Origin: Myxococcales bacterium
GTDB taxonomy: Bacteria > Myxococcota_A > Polyangia > Nannocystales > Nannocystaceae
Assembly: GCA_020633335.1 (NCBI GenBank)
Contig: JACKDU010000014.1
Location: 71,001 to 135,000 of the forward strand
DNA length: 64,000 bases
Reading direction: 5' to 3'
This document shows, in pieces, positions 32,665-41,739 of the stretch. The stretch's first letter is position 1, and each line of letters opens with the position of its first letter. Made by a program: the position numbers and the translations under genes. The notes beneath the pieces were generated by a model. That model worked only from the letters and a program-made list of their open reading frames with translations. It did not search any database and was not told the origin of the DNA.

Positions 32665-33630
32665 TCAGTCGAGGTCGGCGAATCGATCGGTCGCGTCGAC
32701 CAGCTCGTGGATGATCCCGGGCTCAAAGGCGGAGTGGCCGGCGTCGTCGACGATCCGGAGCTCGGCCTCGGGCCAGGCCCGGTGGAGGTCCCAGGCGGTC
32801 GTCATCGGGCAGATCACGTCGTAGCGGCCCTGGACGATCACCGCCGGGATGTGGCGGACGTGGCTGAGGTGGTTGAAGATCCACTCCGGATCCTCGAGGA
32901 AGCCCTGGTTCATGAAGTAGTGGGCCTCGATCCGGGCGAAGGCGAGGCTGAACTCGTCGTCGCTCGCGGCCTTCTCGATGTCCGCGGGGCTCGGGTAGAG
33001 GTGGCTGGTCGCGTGCTCCCAGACGCTCCAGGCCCGCGCCGCCTCCTTGCGGATCCGCGGGTCGTTGTGGGTGAGGCGCTGGTAGTAGGCGGTGAGGAGG
33101 TCGCTCCGCTCGTGCATCGGGATCACGTCGATGAAGCGCTCCCAGGCCTCCGGGAAGATCGAGCTGGCGCCCTCCTGGTAGAACCAGAGGATCTCCTGCG
33201 GCCGCAGCGTGAAGATCCCGCGGAGGACCAGCTCGGTCGCCCGCACCGGGTGGCGGATCGCGTAGGCGAGCGCGAGCGTGCTCCCCCAGGAGCCGCCGAA
33301 GACCTGCCAGGCGCTGATCCCGAGGTGCTCGCGGAGCGCCTCGATGTCGGCGACCAGGTGCCAGGTGGTGTTCTCCTCGAGCGACGCGTGCGGCGTCGAG
33401 CGCCCGCACCCGCGCTGATCGAAGAGGACGATCTGGTAGCGATCGGGGTCGAAGAAGCGGCGGTGGAGCGGCGAGGTCCCGCCGCCGGGGCCGCCGTGGA
33501 GGAAGACCACCGGCTTGCCCTCGGGGTTGCCGGAGAGCTCGTAGTAGATCGTGTGGAGCTTCGAGACCTGGAGGTGGCCGGTCTCGTAGGGCTCGATCTC
33601 CGGGTAGAGCGGGCGGCGGCGGGCGAGCAT
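32665..33630 (-). CDS. pip: Prolyl aminopeptidase, first copy of a tandem pair
   Basis: 321 residues, same fold and motifs as its neighbour: VFLHGGPGGGTSPLHRRFFD, DQRGCGRSTPH, FGGSWGSTLALAY (Ser), QGRYDVICPMTTA (Asp) and DAGHSAFEPG (His). By eye the two share well over half their residues, so they are paralogues from a tandem duplication; the N- and C-terminal tips and the cap region (residues about 140-230) differ most, which may mean different peptide preference. I place the start at ATG 33630 to match the paralogue length; the open frame extends 28 codons further. Confidence 0.92.
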   Translation of the reverse strand: MLARRRPLYPEIEPYETGHLQVSKLHTIYYELSGNPEGKPVVFLHGGPGGGTSPLHRRFFDPDRYQIVLFDQRGCGRSTPHASLEENTTWHLVADIEALREHLGISAWQVFGGSWGSTLALAYAIRHPVRATELVLRGIFTLRPQEILWFYQEGASSIFPEAWERFIDVIPMHERSDLLTAYYQRLTHNDPRIRKEAARAWSVWEHATSHLYPSPADIEKAASDDEFSLAFARIEAHYFMNQGFLEDPEWIFNHLSHVRHIPAVIVQGRYDVICPMTTAWDLHRAWPEAELRIVDDAGHSAFEPGIIHELVDATDRFADLD

Positions 33631-33781
33631 CGGGGGGAGCTTGGCAAAGCGCGCGTGCAGGTGTCCACCCGCGATCGCTCGCTTGCGCGCTCGCGCGAAT
33701 GACGCGAAGCTCACGCCGAGGTCCCCCCGATCCGCGCGCAGGGCCGCGCAGCGCCCCCTGAGCGCGCGAATTTTCGCATTC

Positions 33782-33803
33782 GGCGCCGGCCCTCGCCGGC
33801 GCC
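33782..33803. promoter_or_regulatory. Perfect palindrome upstream of the lipoprotein/HSP90-like operon
   Basis: GGCGCCGGC, loop CCTC, GCCGGCGCC. It lies 7 bases upstream of the -10 element at 33811, where it would overlap the -35 zone; candidate repressor site or hairpin. A comparable one, GCGGCC-N6-GGCCGC (62020-62037), abuts the -10 of the IgGFc-type gene. Confidence 0.4.
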
Positions 33804-33810
33804 GGCCTGA

Positions 33811-33816
33811 TAGATT
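33811..33816 (+). promoter_or_regulatory. -10 element, lipoprotein/HSP90-like operon
   Basis: TAGATT, 8 bases before ATG 33825. Confidence 0.5.
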
Positions 33817-33824
33817 GGCCGGCG

Positions 33825-36107
33825 ATGTCGGCCCGCCCCGCGCTCCTTTTCCTCGCTTCGCTCGGCCTCATCGGCTGCGCCCACCGTTCGCCATTGGCGA
33901 CCACCGACGGCGGCCTCGACCTCGATCGGGTGGTCCTCTACCGCTCGGGGATCGGCTACTTCGAGCGCCGCGGCGAGGTCGACGGCGACGTCCTGCGGAT
34001 CAAGGTGCGCAAGGACCAGGTCAACGACCTCCTCAAGAGCCTGACGGTCGTCGATCAGAGCAGCGGCAAGACCCTCTCGGTGTCGATGCCCCTCGACCCC
34101 CAGACCTGGGCGAACGCGGCCCTCGGCCTCCTCCAGCCCGGCGAGGGCAACCTCGCGGGGCTCCTCGACGCGCTCCGCGGGACCGAGGTCGTCCTCGGCC
34201 TCCGCCGCAAGCGGGTGCGCGGCCGGATCGTCATGGTCGAGGAGATCATCAACGAGGCCCCGGAGCCGCTGGTCGGCGGCGGCCCGCCGATCGATCTCGA
34301 GGAGAGCCGCGACTACAAGGTCACCCTCCTCCGCGGCCGCGACCTCGAGGTCGTCCGCCTCTCGCAGGTCCGCTCGGTGGTCCTCCGCGACGGCGACCTC
34401 GCGCTCCAGCTCCACCGCTCGCTCGACGCCTCGGCTGGCGAGGGGATGTTCGAGCAGGTGGCGATCGAGATCCGCCTCGCCGGCGCCCGCAAGCACGACC
34501 TGATGGTCTCCTACGTCGTCGCCGCGCCGATCTGGAAGCCGACCTACCGGGTCGTCCTCCCCGAGGGCGACAAGGGCGAGGCGCTCCTCCAGGCGTGGGC
34601 GGTGGTCGACAACACCAGCGGCGAGGGCTGGCAGGACGTGAACATGAGCCTGACCTCGGGGGCGCCGATCGCCTTCCGCTACGACCTCCACACCCCCCGC
34701 GACATCGAGCGCGCCGATCTCAGCGGCGCCGGCACCCGCAAGCGCGCGGCGGTGGCGATGGGCGAGAGCTCCTACGACGAGCCGGCGCCCGAGCCCGAGG
34801 CCGCGGCCGCCCCGAGCGGCGGCTGGGGGGGCGGCGGCGGCGCTGAGGGCGAGATGGCGATGGACGAGATGGACTTCGAGGAGGAGCGCGCCGACCTCCG
34901 CGATCTCAAGAAGAAGGAGAAGAAGGCCGACAAGGCGCGCCGCACCGCGAGCGCCGCGTCGCGGCCCGCGAGCCCGAAGTCCGCGCCGCCGCCGCGGCCC
35001 TACGAGGAGATGCCGGCGACCGAGGAGCAGGGCCCGCAGCTCGACTCCGACTCGCTCCGCCGGAGCATGCAGGCCGACGCCAAGGCGCGGGCGGTCGCCG
35101 GCCTCACCCAGTTCGAGCTCGGCGATCGGGTCACCGTCCCCGAGGGGACCTCGACGATGGTCGCGCTGGTCAACCAGGGGGTCGAGGCCGAGCAGACCTA
35201 CCTCTTCCGCCCGGGCGGCGCCGGCGTCGGCTACGAGGTCAACCCCTACCGGGTGATCCGCTTCAAGAACTCGACCCCCTTCGTCCTCGAGCCGGGGCCG
35301 ATCGCGATCTACGCGGCCGGCTCCTTCGTCGGCGAGGGCCTCAGCGAGGCGGTCGGCGCCGGCTCGAGCGCGACCATCCCCTTCGCGGTCGAGCCCTCGA
35401 TCATGGTCAGCCAGCAGCGCGAGTACAGCGGCGCCGAGATGCGGATCGTCAAGATCGTCCGCGGCGTCCTCGAGTGCGAGAACTTCCAGCGGACGATCAC
35501 CACCTGGTCGGTCAAGGGGCGCTCGGCCGACAGGGCCTACCAGGTGCTGATCCGCCACCCCAAGGCCGGCCCCGACTACACCCTCGAGGAGCGCCCGCCG
35601 GGGACCGAGGACCTCGACGGCGCCTACCTGATCCCGGTGGCGATCGCCGCCGGCAAGACCGAGGGGAGCGTCAAGGTCGTCGAGCAGACCCCCTCGCACA
35701 TGACCCTCTCGATCTGGGACGGCCGGGCGCCGGAGCTGATAAACACCCTCCTGCGGGTCCCTGGCCTCGATCCGGCGGCCCGCGAGAAGCTCCAGCCGAT
35801 CATCACGATCCGCCAGACGATCGGCAAGATCGACACCGAGATCGAGGGCCTCAAGGCCCAGCAGCGCGAGCTCGACCAGCGGGCGAACGAGACCCGCCAG
35901 AACCTCGAGGCGATCAAGAAGGACCCGCGGGCGGGCGAGCTCCGCGATCGCCTGAGCAAGCGCCTCGACGAGTTCACCCGCGACGGCGACAAGATCGGCC
36001 GCCACCTGGTCGAGCTCCAGTCGCTCCGCCTCGAGAAGAAGATCGAGCTCGAGGATCGCCTCCAGGGCCTTGACCTCCGGGCGCCGGCCCCCGAAAAAAA
36101 GAAGTGA
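33825..36107 (+). CDS. DUF4139-type lipoprotein with C-terminal coiled coil
   Basis: 760 residues. Lipobox LIGC (Cys18). A beta-rich N-terminal part (LDRVVLYRSGIGYFERRGEV) and a middle part (SYVVAAPIWKPTYRVVLPEG, NTSGEGWQDVNMSLTSGAP) are typical of DUF4139/mucoidy-inhibitor-like proteins. A low-complexity, charged insert lies at about 305-410 (Gly-, Glu- and Lys-rich). The final 130 residues (QTIGKIDTEIEGLKAQQREL and after) are a long coiled coil. Function of the family is unknown; it should sit on the periplasmic face of a membrane. Its stop TGA overlaps the ATG of the next gene (TGATG), and A7 just before the stop forms a slippery heptamer. Confidence 0.75.
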   Translation: MSARPALLFLASLGLIGCAHRSPLATTDGGLDLDRVVLYRSGIGYFERRGEVDGDVLRIKVRKDQVNDLLKSLTVVDQSSGKTLSVSMPLDPQTWANAALGLLQPGEGNLAGLLDALRGTEVVLGLRRKRVRGRIVMVEEIINEAPEPLVGGGPPIDLEESRDYKVTLLRGRDLEVVRLSQVRSVVLRDGDLALQLHRSLDASAGEGMFEQVAIEIRLAGARKHDLMVSYVVAAPIWKPTYRVVLPEGDKGEALLQAWAVVDNTSGEGWQDVNMSLTSGAPIAFRYDLHTPRDIERADLSGAGTRKRAAVAMGESSYDEPAPEPEAAAAPSGGWGGGGGAEGEMAMDEMDFEEERADLRDLKKKEKKADKARRTASAASRPASPKSAPPPRPYEEMPATEEQGPQLDSDSLRRSMQADAKARAVAGLTQFELGDRVTVPEGTSTMVALVNQGVEAEQTYLFRPGGAGVGYEVNPYRVIRFKNSTPFVLEPGPIAIYAAGSFVGEGLSEAVGAGSSATIPFAVEPSIMVSQQREYSGAEMRIVKIVRGVLECENFQRTITTWSVKGRSADRAYQVLIRHPKAGPDYTLEERPPGTEDLDGAYLIPVAIAAGKTEGSVKVVEQTPSHMTLSIWDGRAPELINTLLRVPGLDPAAREKLQPIITIRQTIGKIDTEIEGLKAQQRELDQRANETRQNLEAIKKDPRAGELRDRLSKRLDEFTRDGDKIGRHLVELQSLRLEKKIELEDRLQGLDLRAPAPEKKK
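36094..36107 (+). other. Slippery heptamer A-AAA-AAG before the stop, next to the coupled start
   Basis: A7G at 36094-36101, read in frame as GAA AAA AAG AAG TGA. The heptamer at 36095-36101 has the phase needed for -1 frameshifting. A -1 slip continues GAA GTG ATG into the ATPase frame. Confidence 0.45.
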
Positions 36108-37732
36108 TGGAGCCCGCCCCGCTCGCGGTCGCCGACGCGCTCGATCAGCTGGTCCACCAGTTCGCCGATCCGCTCGCGTTCTTCCGCGAGCTGATCCAGA
36201 ACGCGCTCGACGCGGGCTCCCACGAGGTCGAGGTCTGGCTCGACTTCGACGCGGGGAGCGAGGACGGCGAGGACGACCCCGAGGGCGTGGCGATCTGGCG
36301 GATCGAGGACTGGGGCGAGGGGATGACCCGGGCGATCATCGAGCGCCGCCTCACCCGCCTCTTCTCGTCGGCCAAGGCCGAGGACCGGACCAAGATCGGC
36401 AAGTTCGGGATCGGCTTCGTCTCGGTCTTCGCGATCGGCCCGCGGGCGGTGGTCGTCGACACCTCGCGTGAGGGCGAGAGCTGGCGGGTGATCTTCGGCC
36501 AGGACACCCGCTACGAGCTCCGCGCCCTGCCGGCGGCGGTCGACGGGACCAAGATCCGGATCCTCCGGCCGATGCGCCGCTCGCAGCACGCGGAGTACGC
36601 CGCCCGGGCGCGCGAGGTGATCGCGTTCTGGTGCCGCCACTGCGAGGGCGAGATCCGGGTCGACGGCGCGCCGATCAATCGTCCCCTCGACCTCGACCTC
36701 GACCTCAAGGTCCGCGAGCGCTCGGCCCTCGGCGAGATCATCGTCGGCCACCCGGGCGACGGCTCGACCTTCTTCGGCCTCTACAACCGCGGCCTCACGC
36801 TCCTCGAGGGGGCGCACGAGCCCGCCCTCCGCGGCCTCCACGTCAAGGCCTCGTCGCCGCTGGTCGAGCACACCCTGACCCGCGACAACGTGATCCGCGA
36901 CCGCTCCTACGAGCGGCTCATCGAGGCGATCGTCGCCCTCGCGCGGGGCCCGCTCTGCGCCCGCGTGATCGAGGCGATCGCCGGCGCGCAGGAGCGCGGC
37001 GAGCGGGTGAGCGCGGAGCTCTACCGGGCGCTCGCCTGGCACGTCGCCAGCGGCCAGACGATCGCCGACGAGCTCCTCGCGCGGCCGATCCTCCGCGCGG
37101 CCTCGGGCGGGCTGGTCAGCCTCGGCGAGCTCCAGCGGGCGCTCGGATCGCGGCGGCGGCCGCTCACGGCCCCGGCCCCGACCCCGCTCACGGCGGCGCT
37201 CGAGGCCCGCGGGCACCTCGTCCTCCTGGCCTCGGCGGACGCGCCCATAGGCCCCCTGGTCAGCGCCCTCGGCGGGATCGAGGCGGCGTCGGCCCGCTGG
37301 TGCATGGCCCTGCCGACCGGCGAGGGGAGGGCGGAGCGCCGCTGGGGGCCCCTCCTCGAGGCGACCGGCGCGCTCCTCCGCGGCCGCGCCGGCGCCCGGA
37401 TCGGCGAGCTCGCGGTCGGCCGCTTCGACTACCCGGACTCGGCGATCGCCGGGCGCGCGGCGATCGCGGCCGACAAAGCCTTTGAGCCATGTCTCATCGA
37501 GCAGGTCGATGAGGTCAGCGCGTCGATCTTCAGCGGCCGCCGGGCGCTGGTGGTCAACGCCGATCACCCGAGCGTCGCCGCCCTCGCCGAGGTCGCGGAG
37601 CGCGAGCCCGAGCACGCGGCCTACGTCCTCGCCAAGCTCTTCCTCCTCGCCGGCGGCCGCCTCGACGGGGCGATCGACGGCGAGCTCCTCACCCAGGCCC
37701 TGGAGCTGCGATGTCGGCGTTTGACCGGGTGA
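36107..37732 (+). CDS. HSP90-like GHKL ATPase
   Basis: 541 residues, cytoplasmic. Bergerat-fold ATP site is intact: N-box FFRELIQNALDAGSHEV (Glu and Asn), G1 box IEDWGEGMTR, and G2 loop KIGKFGIGFVSVFAIG. The segment that follows (EYAARAREVIAFWCRHC, then GSTFFGLYNRGLTLLEG and EHTLTRDNVIRDRSYERL) mirrors the HSP90/HtpG middle domain, where the conserved Arg contacts ATP. The C-terminal 250 residues match nothing I know and lack a clear HtpG dimer domain. Not HtpG itself (about 620 residues); a diverged relative. It is coupled at both ends: 1-base overlap with the lipoprotein gene and 22-base overlap with the next gene. Confidence 0.75.
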   Translation: MEPAPLAVADALDQLVHQFADPLAFFRELIQNALDAGSHEVEVWLDFDAGSEDGEDDPEGVAIWRIEDWGEGMTRAIIERRLTRLFSSAKAEDRTKIGKFGIGFVSVFAIGPRAVVVDTSREGESWRVIFGQDTRYELRALPAAVDGTKIRILRPMRRSQHAEYAARAREVIAFWCRHCEGEIRVDGAPINRPLDLDLDLKVRERSALGEIIVGHPGDGSTFFGLYNRGLTLLEGAHEPALRGLHVKASSPLVEHTLTRDNVIRDRSYERLIEAIVALARGPLCARVIEAIAGAQERGERVSAELYRALAWHVASGQTIADELLARPILRAASGGLVSLGELQRALGSRRRPLTAPAPTPLTAALEARGHLVLLASADAPIGPLVSALGGIEAASARWCMALPTGEGRAERRWGPLLEATGALLRGRAGARIGELAVGRFDYPDSAIAGRAAIAADKAFEPCLIEQVDEVSASIFSGRRALVVNADHPSVAALAEVAEREPEHAAYVLAKLFLLAGGRLDGAIDGELLTQALELRCRRLTG

Positions 37733-40700
37733 TCGGCGAGCTCCGCGGCGAGGCGCGCCTCGACGGCCACGGCGAGATCACCCTCGACGGCCGCCAGGCG
37801 CGGGCCAAGCTGCGGGCCTACCAGCTCGCCGATCCGCGGGCCTACGTCCTCCTCCTGGTCCAGTCGGCGGCCCTCCGCGGGGCGAGCCGGATCGACCTCG
37901 AGATCTCGTCGAAGACCGCGACGATCGCCTTCGACGGCCACCCGGTGAGCGCCGCCGATCTCGAGGGCCTCTACACCTCGATCTTCGAGCGCCCCCGCGA
38001 TCGCCTCCACCGCGCCCGCCAGAGCCTCGACCTCGCGCTCAACGGCGCGCTCTCGCTGGCCCCGCGGCGCCTCGAGATCGTCGCCGGCGACGGCGGCGGC
38101 CTCGGGGTCTGGGCAGAGCTCGAGGACGACGGCCGCGATCGGATCGAGCGCCGGCACGTGGTCGGCGGGGGCACCCAGATCACCGTCCACGAGCGCCTCG
38201 GCGTCCACCTCATCGACCGGGCGATGGTCTACAACGGGATCGCCGAGCTCCTCCACCTCCGCCGGGCCGCCCGCCTCGCGCCGCTCGACGTCCGGGTCAA
38301 CGGCGAGGCGCTGAGCCGCCGCCGGGTCGAGCCCGGGGAGCTCCTGGCCGCCGGGGTCGCGCTCTCGCTCGGCGAGACCCGCCTCCTCGCCGGCTTCGCC
38401 CACGATCGCGACTTCGTCCACGACCACTTCGTGCCGCCGGCGGAGCAGGCCGCGGTCGACCTCCTGGTCGGCGGGATCTGGCTCGGTCGGATCGGCCTCG
38501 AGGGGGTCACGCCCCACCTCCGGGTGGTGGTCGACGATCCCCGCCTCCGCACCGACCTCTCGCTCACCCGGGTGGTCGAGGACGAGCTCTACTGGACGGT
38601 CGTCGCCAAGGCCTGGCGGGCGGCGGCGGGGGCCTTCGTCCGCCTCCTGGGGTGGCCGGAGGAGTGGCGCCCGGCGTGGGCAGAGGCCGCGCTCCGGGGC
38701 TTCCTGCTCCGCTGGCCCGGCGATCTCGTCCGCGATCTCCAGCGCGATCCCGAGCTCGCGCTGCTCCTGCCGATCCTCCGGTGGCCGCGGGTCGGCGGCG
38801 GCTGGCGGAGCGCCGCGGCGATCCTCGCCGAGGGCGGGCCGGTCCCCTTCGTCCGCCGGCCGATCCCGGCCCACGCGGCGGTCGCCGGCCTCGCGGCCGC
38901 GATCGTCTGCGAGGACGTCGAGAGCGTCGCGCTCCTCCGCCGGATCGCCGGCGGCCGCGAGGACCCGGTCGACTTCGCCGCCGAGCTCGCCGAGCACCGC
39001 GCCCACAACCTCCGCCTCTGGCGGCAGCGGCCCCACGTCACCCGCAGCGGCGACGAGCTCCTCGCCTGGGAGGCGATCGTCGGCCCCGGGATCGGCGGCG
39101 AGGTCGGCCTCCGTCGCCGCGGCGGGCCGACCGAGATCGACGTCGTCGTCGACGACCACGTGATCGCCACGCTCCGGGCCGCGCTCCCGCTCGGGGGCGT
39201 GCGCGCGGCGATCACCGGCGCCTTCGAGGCGCGGCCGAGCTTCGACGGGGTCTACGCCGATCGTCGCTTCGCGGCGGCGATCGTCGGCCTCCTGCGGGCG
39301 CTCGATCGGATGGTCCGCTTCCTCCTCGATCCCGCGAGCCAGAGCGCCTGGCGGACCCTCGAGGTGCTCGAGCACGAGCGCGTCGCCTACCTCGAGCTCC
39401 TGGTCGACGCCGGCGCCCGCCGCCTCCTCCTCCGCTCGCTCGGCGTCGACGAGGCGACGGCGGCGGCGGTCGAGGCCGGCGAGGTCGGGGTCCTGCCCGG
39501 CCTCGACCTCGACGGCCCCGCGCCCCACCCGATCGCCGCCCTGCCGCTCTTCCCCGAGGTCGGCGGCGGCGGCCGCTCGCTCGCCGAGCTCATCGCCCGC
39601 CACCGCGCCGGCGCGTCGATCGACCACGTCAGCGAGCGGGCGATGACGATCGACGAGCTCGATCCCGGCTGCCTCCGCCTCGATCGCTGGCGCCGCGGGA
39701 TCCTGGCGGCGCTCCTCGGCCCGGACGCCCTGGTCGAGCGCAGCGGCCTCCCGGCCTGGGCCCTCGACGCCCGCCGACCGCCGCGGCGGCGGGCGCTCGC
39801 CTGGGCTCGTGCGCCGCTCCTCGAGGTCTCCCGGGCGGTCGACGGCGTCGACGTCCGCGCCGCCATCATGGCCGAAGGGACAGGTGATGTCGTGGTCCTC
39901 AAGGAGGGCTTCGAGATCCTGCGGGCGTCGCTCGCGGTGCCCGGGCTCGCGGTGATCGCCAGCGACGACCTGGCGACGATCGACGGCGTCGATCTCTCGC
40001 TCCTCTCGTCGGCCCGGACCGAGGCGCTGATCGACGCGGTCGTCGGCGGCCTCGACCTCCTGGTCGCCCGGGCGATCGCGGCCGCGCCCGGGGGTCCACG
40101 GCCCCTGATCGCGCTCCTCCTCCGCCTCCTCCGCGAGGTCTACCGGACCCCCCGGCAGCTCCAGGAGCACCTCCGCCTCCTCTCCCTCGAGGTCGATCCG
40201 GAGCTCGTCCAGGCCCGCCTCCAGGCCGACATCTTGAGCACCGGCGAGCTCCGCCTCAGCCACCACACCCGCCCCTTCGCCGCCGACGTGATGAGCGGCC
40301 TCCGCGGGCGGCTATGCCGGCGCCTGGGCGCGCTCATCGAGGCGCCGCTCTTCCCGACGATCGGCGGCGAGGTGATCGGCCTCGCTGCCCTCCTGCGGAG
40401 CGCGGCCGCGCCCCGCGGCGGTCGCCGGGGCGGCACCGCGCCGCTCCACGGGGTGATCCGCTACGCCCTCGTCGCCCCCGGCTCCTTCCCCGAGCTCGGC
40501 GGGCCGCCGGTGCTCGCCCTCCAGCTCAGCGAGCTCCGCGAGGCGATCGTCCCGCTCTTCGGCGCCGACGCGCTCGAGGAGCGCGGCCTCGGGACCCTCG
40601 CCGCGCTCGCGGCTCGCCCCCGGCGGGCGCCGGCCGCCGCGTCGACGGCGGCGTCACGCGCAGCGGTCCGACCCGCGCCGACGACGACGCCCGTCGCCAG

Positions 40701-41697
40701 GCCGCGGCCCGCTCGCGCGCCCGAGCCCGCGGCGGTCGAGGCGTTGACCGACGAGCTCGTGGACTTCCTCGAGGTGGAGGTCGAGGCGAGCCCCGCGACG
40801 ACCCGCGACGCCGACGCGCGGCGCCTCGAATTCGACGCGCTCCTCGAGGTCGAGGAGGCGCCCGCGGACCCCTCCCGCGCGGGGGACGAAGCGCTCATCG
40901 ACGCCGCGATCGACGGCGCCCACCTCTGGCTCGCGGCCGATCACCTCGAGGGGCTCCGGGTCGAGCCCGGCGATCGGCGGCGCCCCTCGCCGCTGCCGGG
41001 GATCGTCCGCCTCGCCGGGGGCCACCGCGACCTCGACCCGGCGCGCGTCGGCCCGGCCCTCGTCGCCCTCCATCACCGCCTCCTCCAGCGGGTGATCGCG
41101 GCCGGCCGCGAGCGCGAGGCCGCGGCCGCCGAGTACCTGGTCGAGCTCTGCCTCCGCCTCCACGCCCGGCCCCTCGCCGAGCTCGCCGAGCTCGGGGTCG
41201 ATCGCCTCTTCCGCGCCCTGGTCGACGCCCCGCTCCTCGCCCTCGCCAACGGTCGGGTGATCTCCTGCGCCTGCGCCCTCCGCGAGCGGCCGCCCGAGCT
41301 CCTCGCCCGCCTCGGCGGCGATCCCGGGCCCCAGACTCCGGAGGCCGCGCTCCTCGAGGCGATCCGCGACGAGCTGCGGGTCGTGCGGGGGCGGCGCGAC
41401 GCCCTCGTCGGCGAGCCGATCCTCGCCCGCCTCGCGGTCGGCGACGACGACGACGAGCGGGCCGCGGTCGTCGCTCAGGGAGACGTCTTCGTGATCCGCC
41501 GCGGCCACCCGGTGGTCGTCGCGGCCCTCGCCGCCGCGCTCGCTGGCCCCGACCGGGCGATCCTCGTGAGTATGCTCGCCTCGTCGGTCTACACCGTCGT
41601 CAACGCCGCCCTCGAGGCGATCAGCGACGAGGACGAGGACGAGTTCCACCGCCTCCACGCCCGCCACCTGGCGAGCGGCGGCCGGGCGCTCGCCTAG
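37711..41697 (+). CDS. 1328-residue protein with degenerate HSP90-like N-terminus
   Basis: Not recognised as a named family. The N-terminus (ARAKLRAYQLADPRAYVLLL, then VQSAALRGASRIDLEIS and TIAFDGHPVSAADLEGLY) aligns with the N-box and G1 box of HSP90-like ATPases, but the catalytic Glu/Asn (LLLVQSAAL for ELVQNA) and DxGxG (FDGHP) are lost, so it probably does not hydrolyse ATP. A long helical middle follows, with repeated Ile/Leu/Arg-rich modules (for example RYALVAPGSFPELGGPPVLA). A Pro/Ala linker is at about 970-1020, and a Glu-rich segment (LVDFLEVEVEASP) leads into a last helical domain. I infer a scaffold or pseudo-ATPase partner of the upstream ATPase. Confidence 0.6.
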   Translation: MSAFDRVIGELRGEARLDGHGEITLDGRQARAKLRAYQLADPRAYVLLLVQSAALRGASRIDLEISSKTATIAFDGHPVSAADLEGLYTSIFERPRDRLHRARQSLDLALNGALSLAPRRLEIVAGDGGGLGVWAELEDDGRDRIERRHVVGGGTQITVHERLGVHLIDRAMVYNGIAELLHLRRAARLAPLDVRVNGEALSRRRVEPGELLAAGVALSLGETRLLAGFAHDRDFVHDHFVPPAEQAAVDLLVGGIWLGRIGLEGVTPHLRVVVDDPRLRTDLSLTRVVEDELYWTVVAKAWRAAAGAFVRLLGWPEEWRPAWAEAALRGFLLRWPGDLVRDLQRDPELALLLPILRWPRVGGGWRSAAAILAEGGPVPFVRRPIPAHAAVAGLAAAIVCEDVESVALLRRIAGGREDPVDFAAELAEHRAHNLRLWRQRPHVTRSGDELLAWEAIVGPGIGGEVGLRRRGGPTEIDVVVDDHVIATLRAALPLGGVRAAITGAFEARPSFDGVYADRRFAAAIVGLLRALDRMVRFLLDPASQSAWRTLEVLEHERVAYLELLVDAGARRLLLRSLGVDEATAAAVEAGEVGVLPGLDLDGPAPHPIAALPLFPEVGGGGRSLAELIARHRAGASIDHVSERAMTIDELDPGCLRLDRWRRGILAALLGPDALVERSGLPAWALDARRPPRRRALAWARAPLLEVSRAVDGVDVRAAIMAEGTGDVVVLKEGFEILRASLAVPGLAVIASDDLATIDGVDLSLLSSARTEALIDAVVGGLDLLVARAIAAAPGGPRPLIALLLRLLREVYRTPRQLQEHLRLLSLEVDPELVQARLQADILSTGELRLSHHTRPFAADVMSGLRGRLCRRLGALIEAPLFPTIGGEVIGLAALLRSAAAPRGGRRGGTAPLHGVIRYALVAPGSFPELGGPPVLALQLSELREAIVPLFGADALEERGLGTLAALAARPRRAPAAASTAASRAAVRPAPTTTPVARPRPARAPEPAAVEALTDELVDFLEVEVEASPATTRDADARRLEFDALLEVEEAPADPSRAGDEALIDAAIDGAHLWLAADHLEGLRVEPGDRRRPSPLPGIVRLAGGHRDLDPARVGPALVALHHRLLQRVIAAGREREAAAAEYLVELCLRLHARPLAELAELGVDRLFRALVDAPLLALANGRVISCACALRERPPELLARLGGDPGPQTPEAALLEAIRDELRVVRGRRDALVGEPILARLAVGDDDDERAAVVAQGDVFVIRRGHPVVVAALAAALAGPDRAILVSMLASSVYTVVNAALEAISDEDEDEFHRLHARHLASGGRALA

Positions 41698-41739
41698 ACC
41701 GCGTCCCGCGCCCCGCACCGCGATCAGTGCGCATACAAG

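Noticed and set aside
37621..40266. An 881-codon minus-strand frame opposite the 1328-residue protein gene
   Set aside because: Same type of antisense noise; codon bias and motifs support the plus strand.
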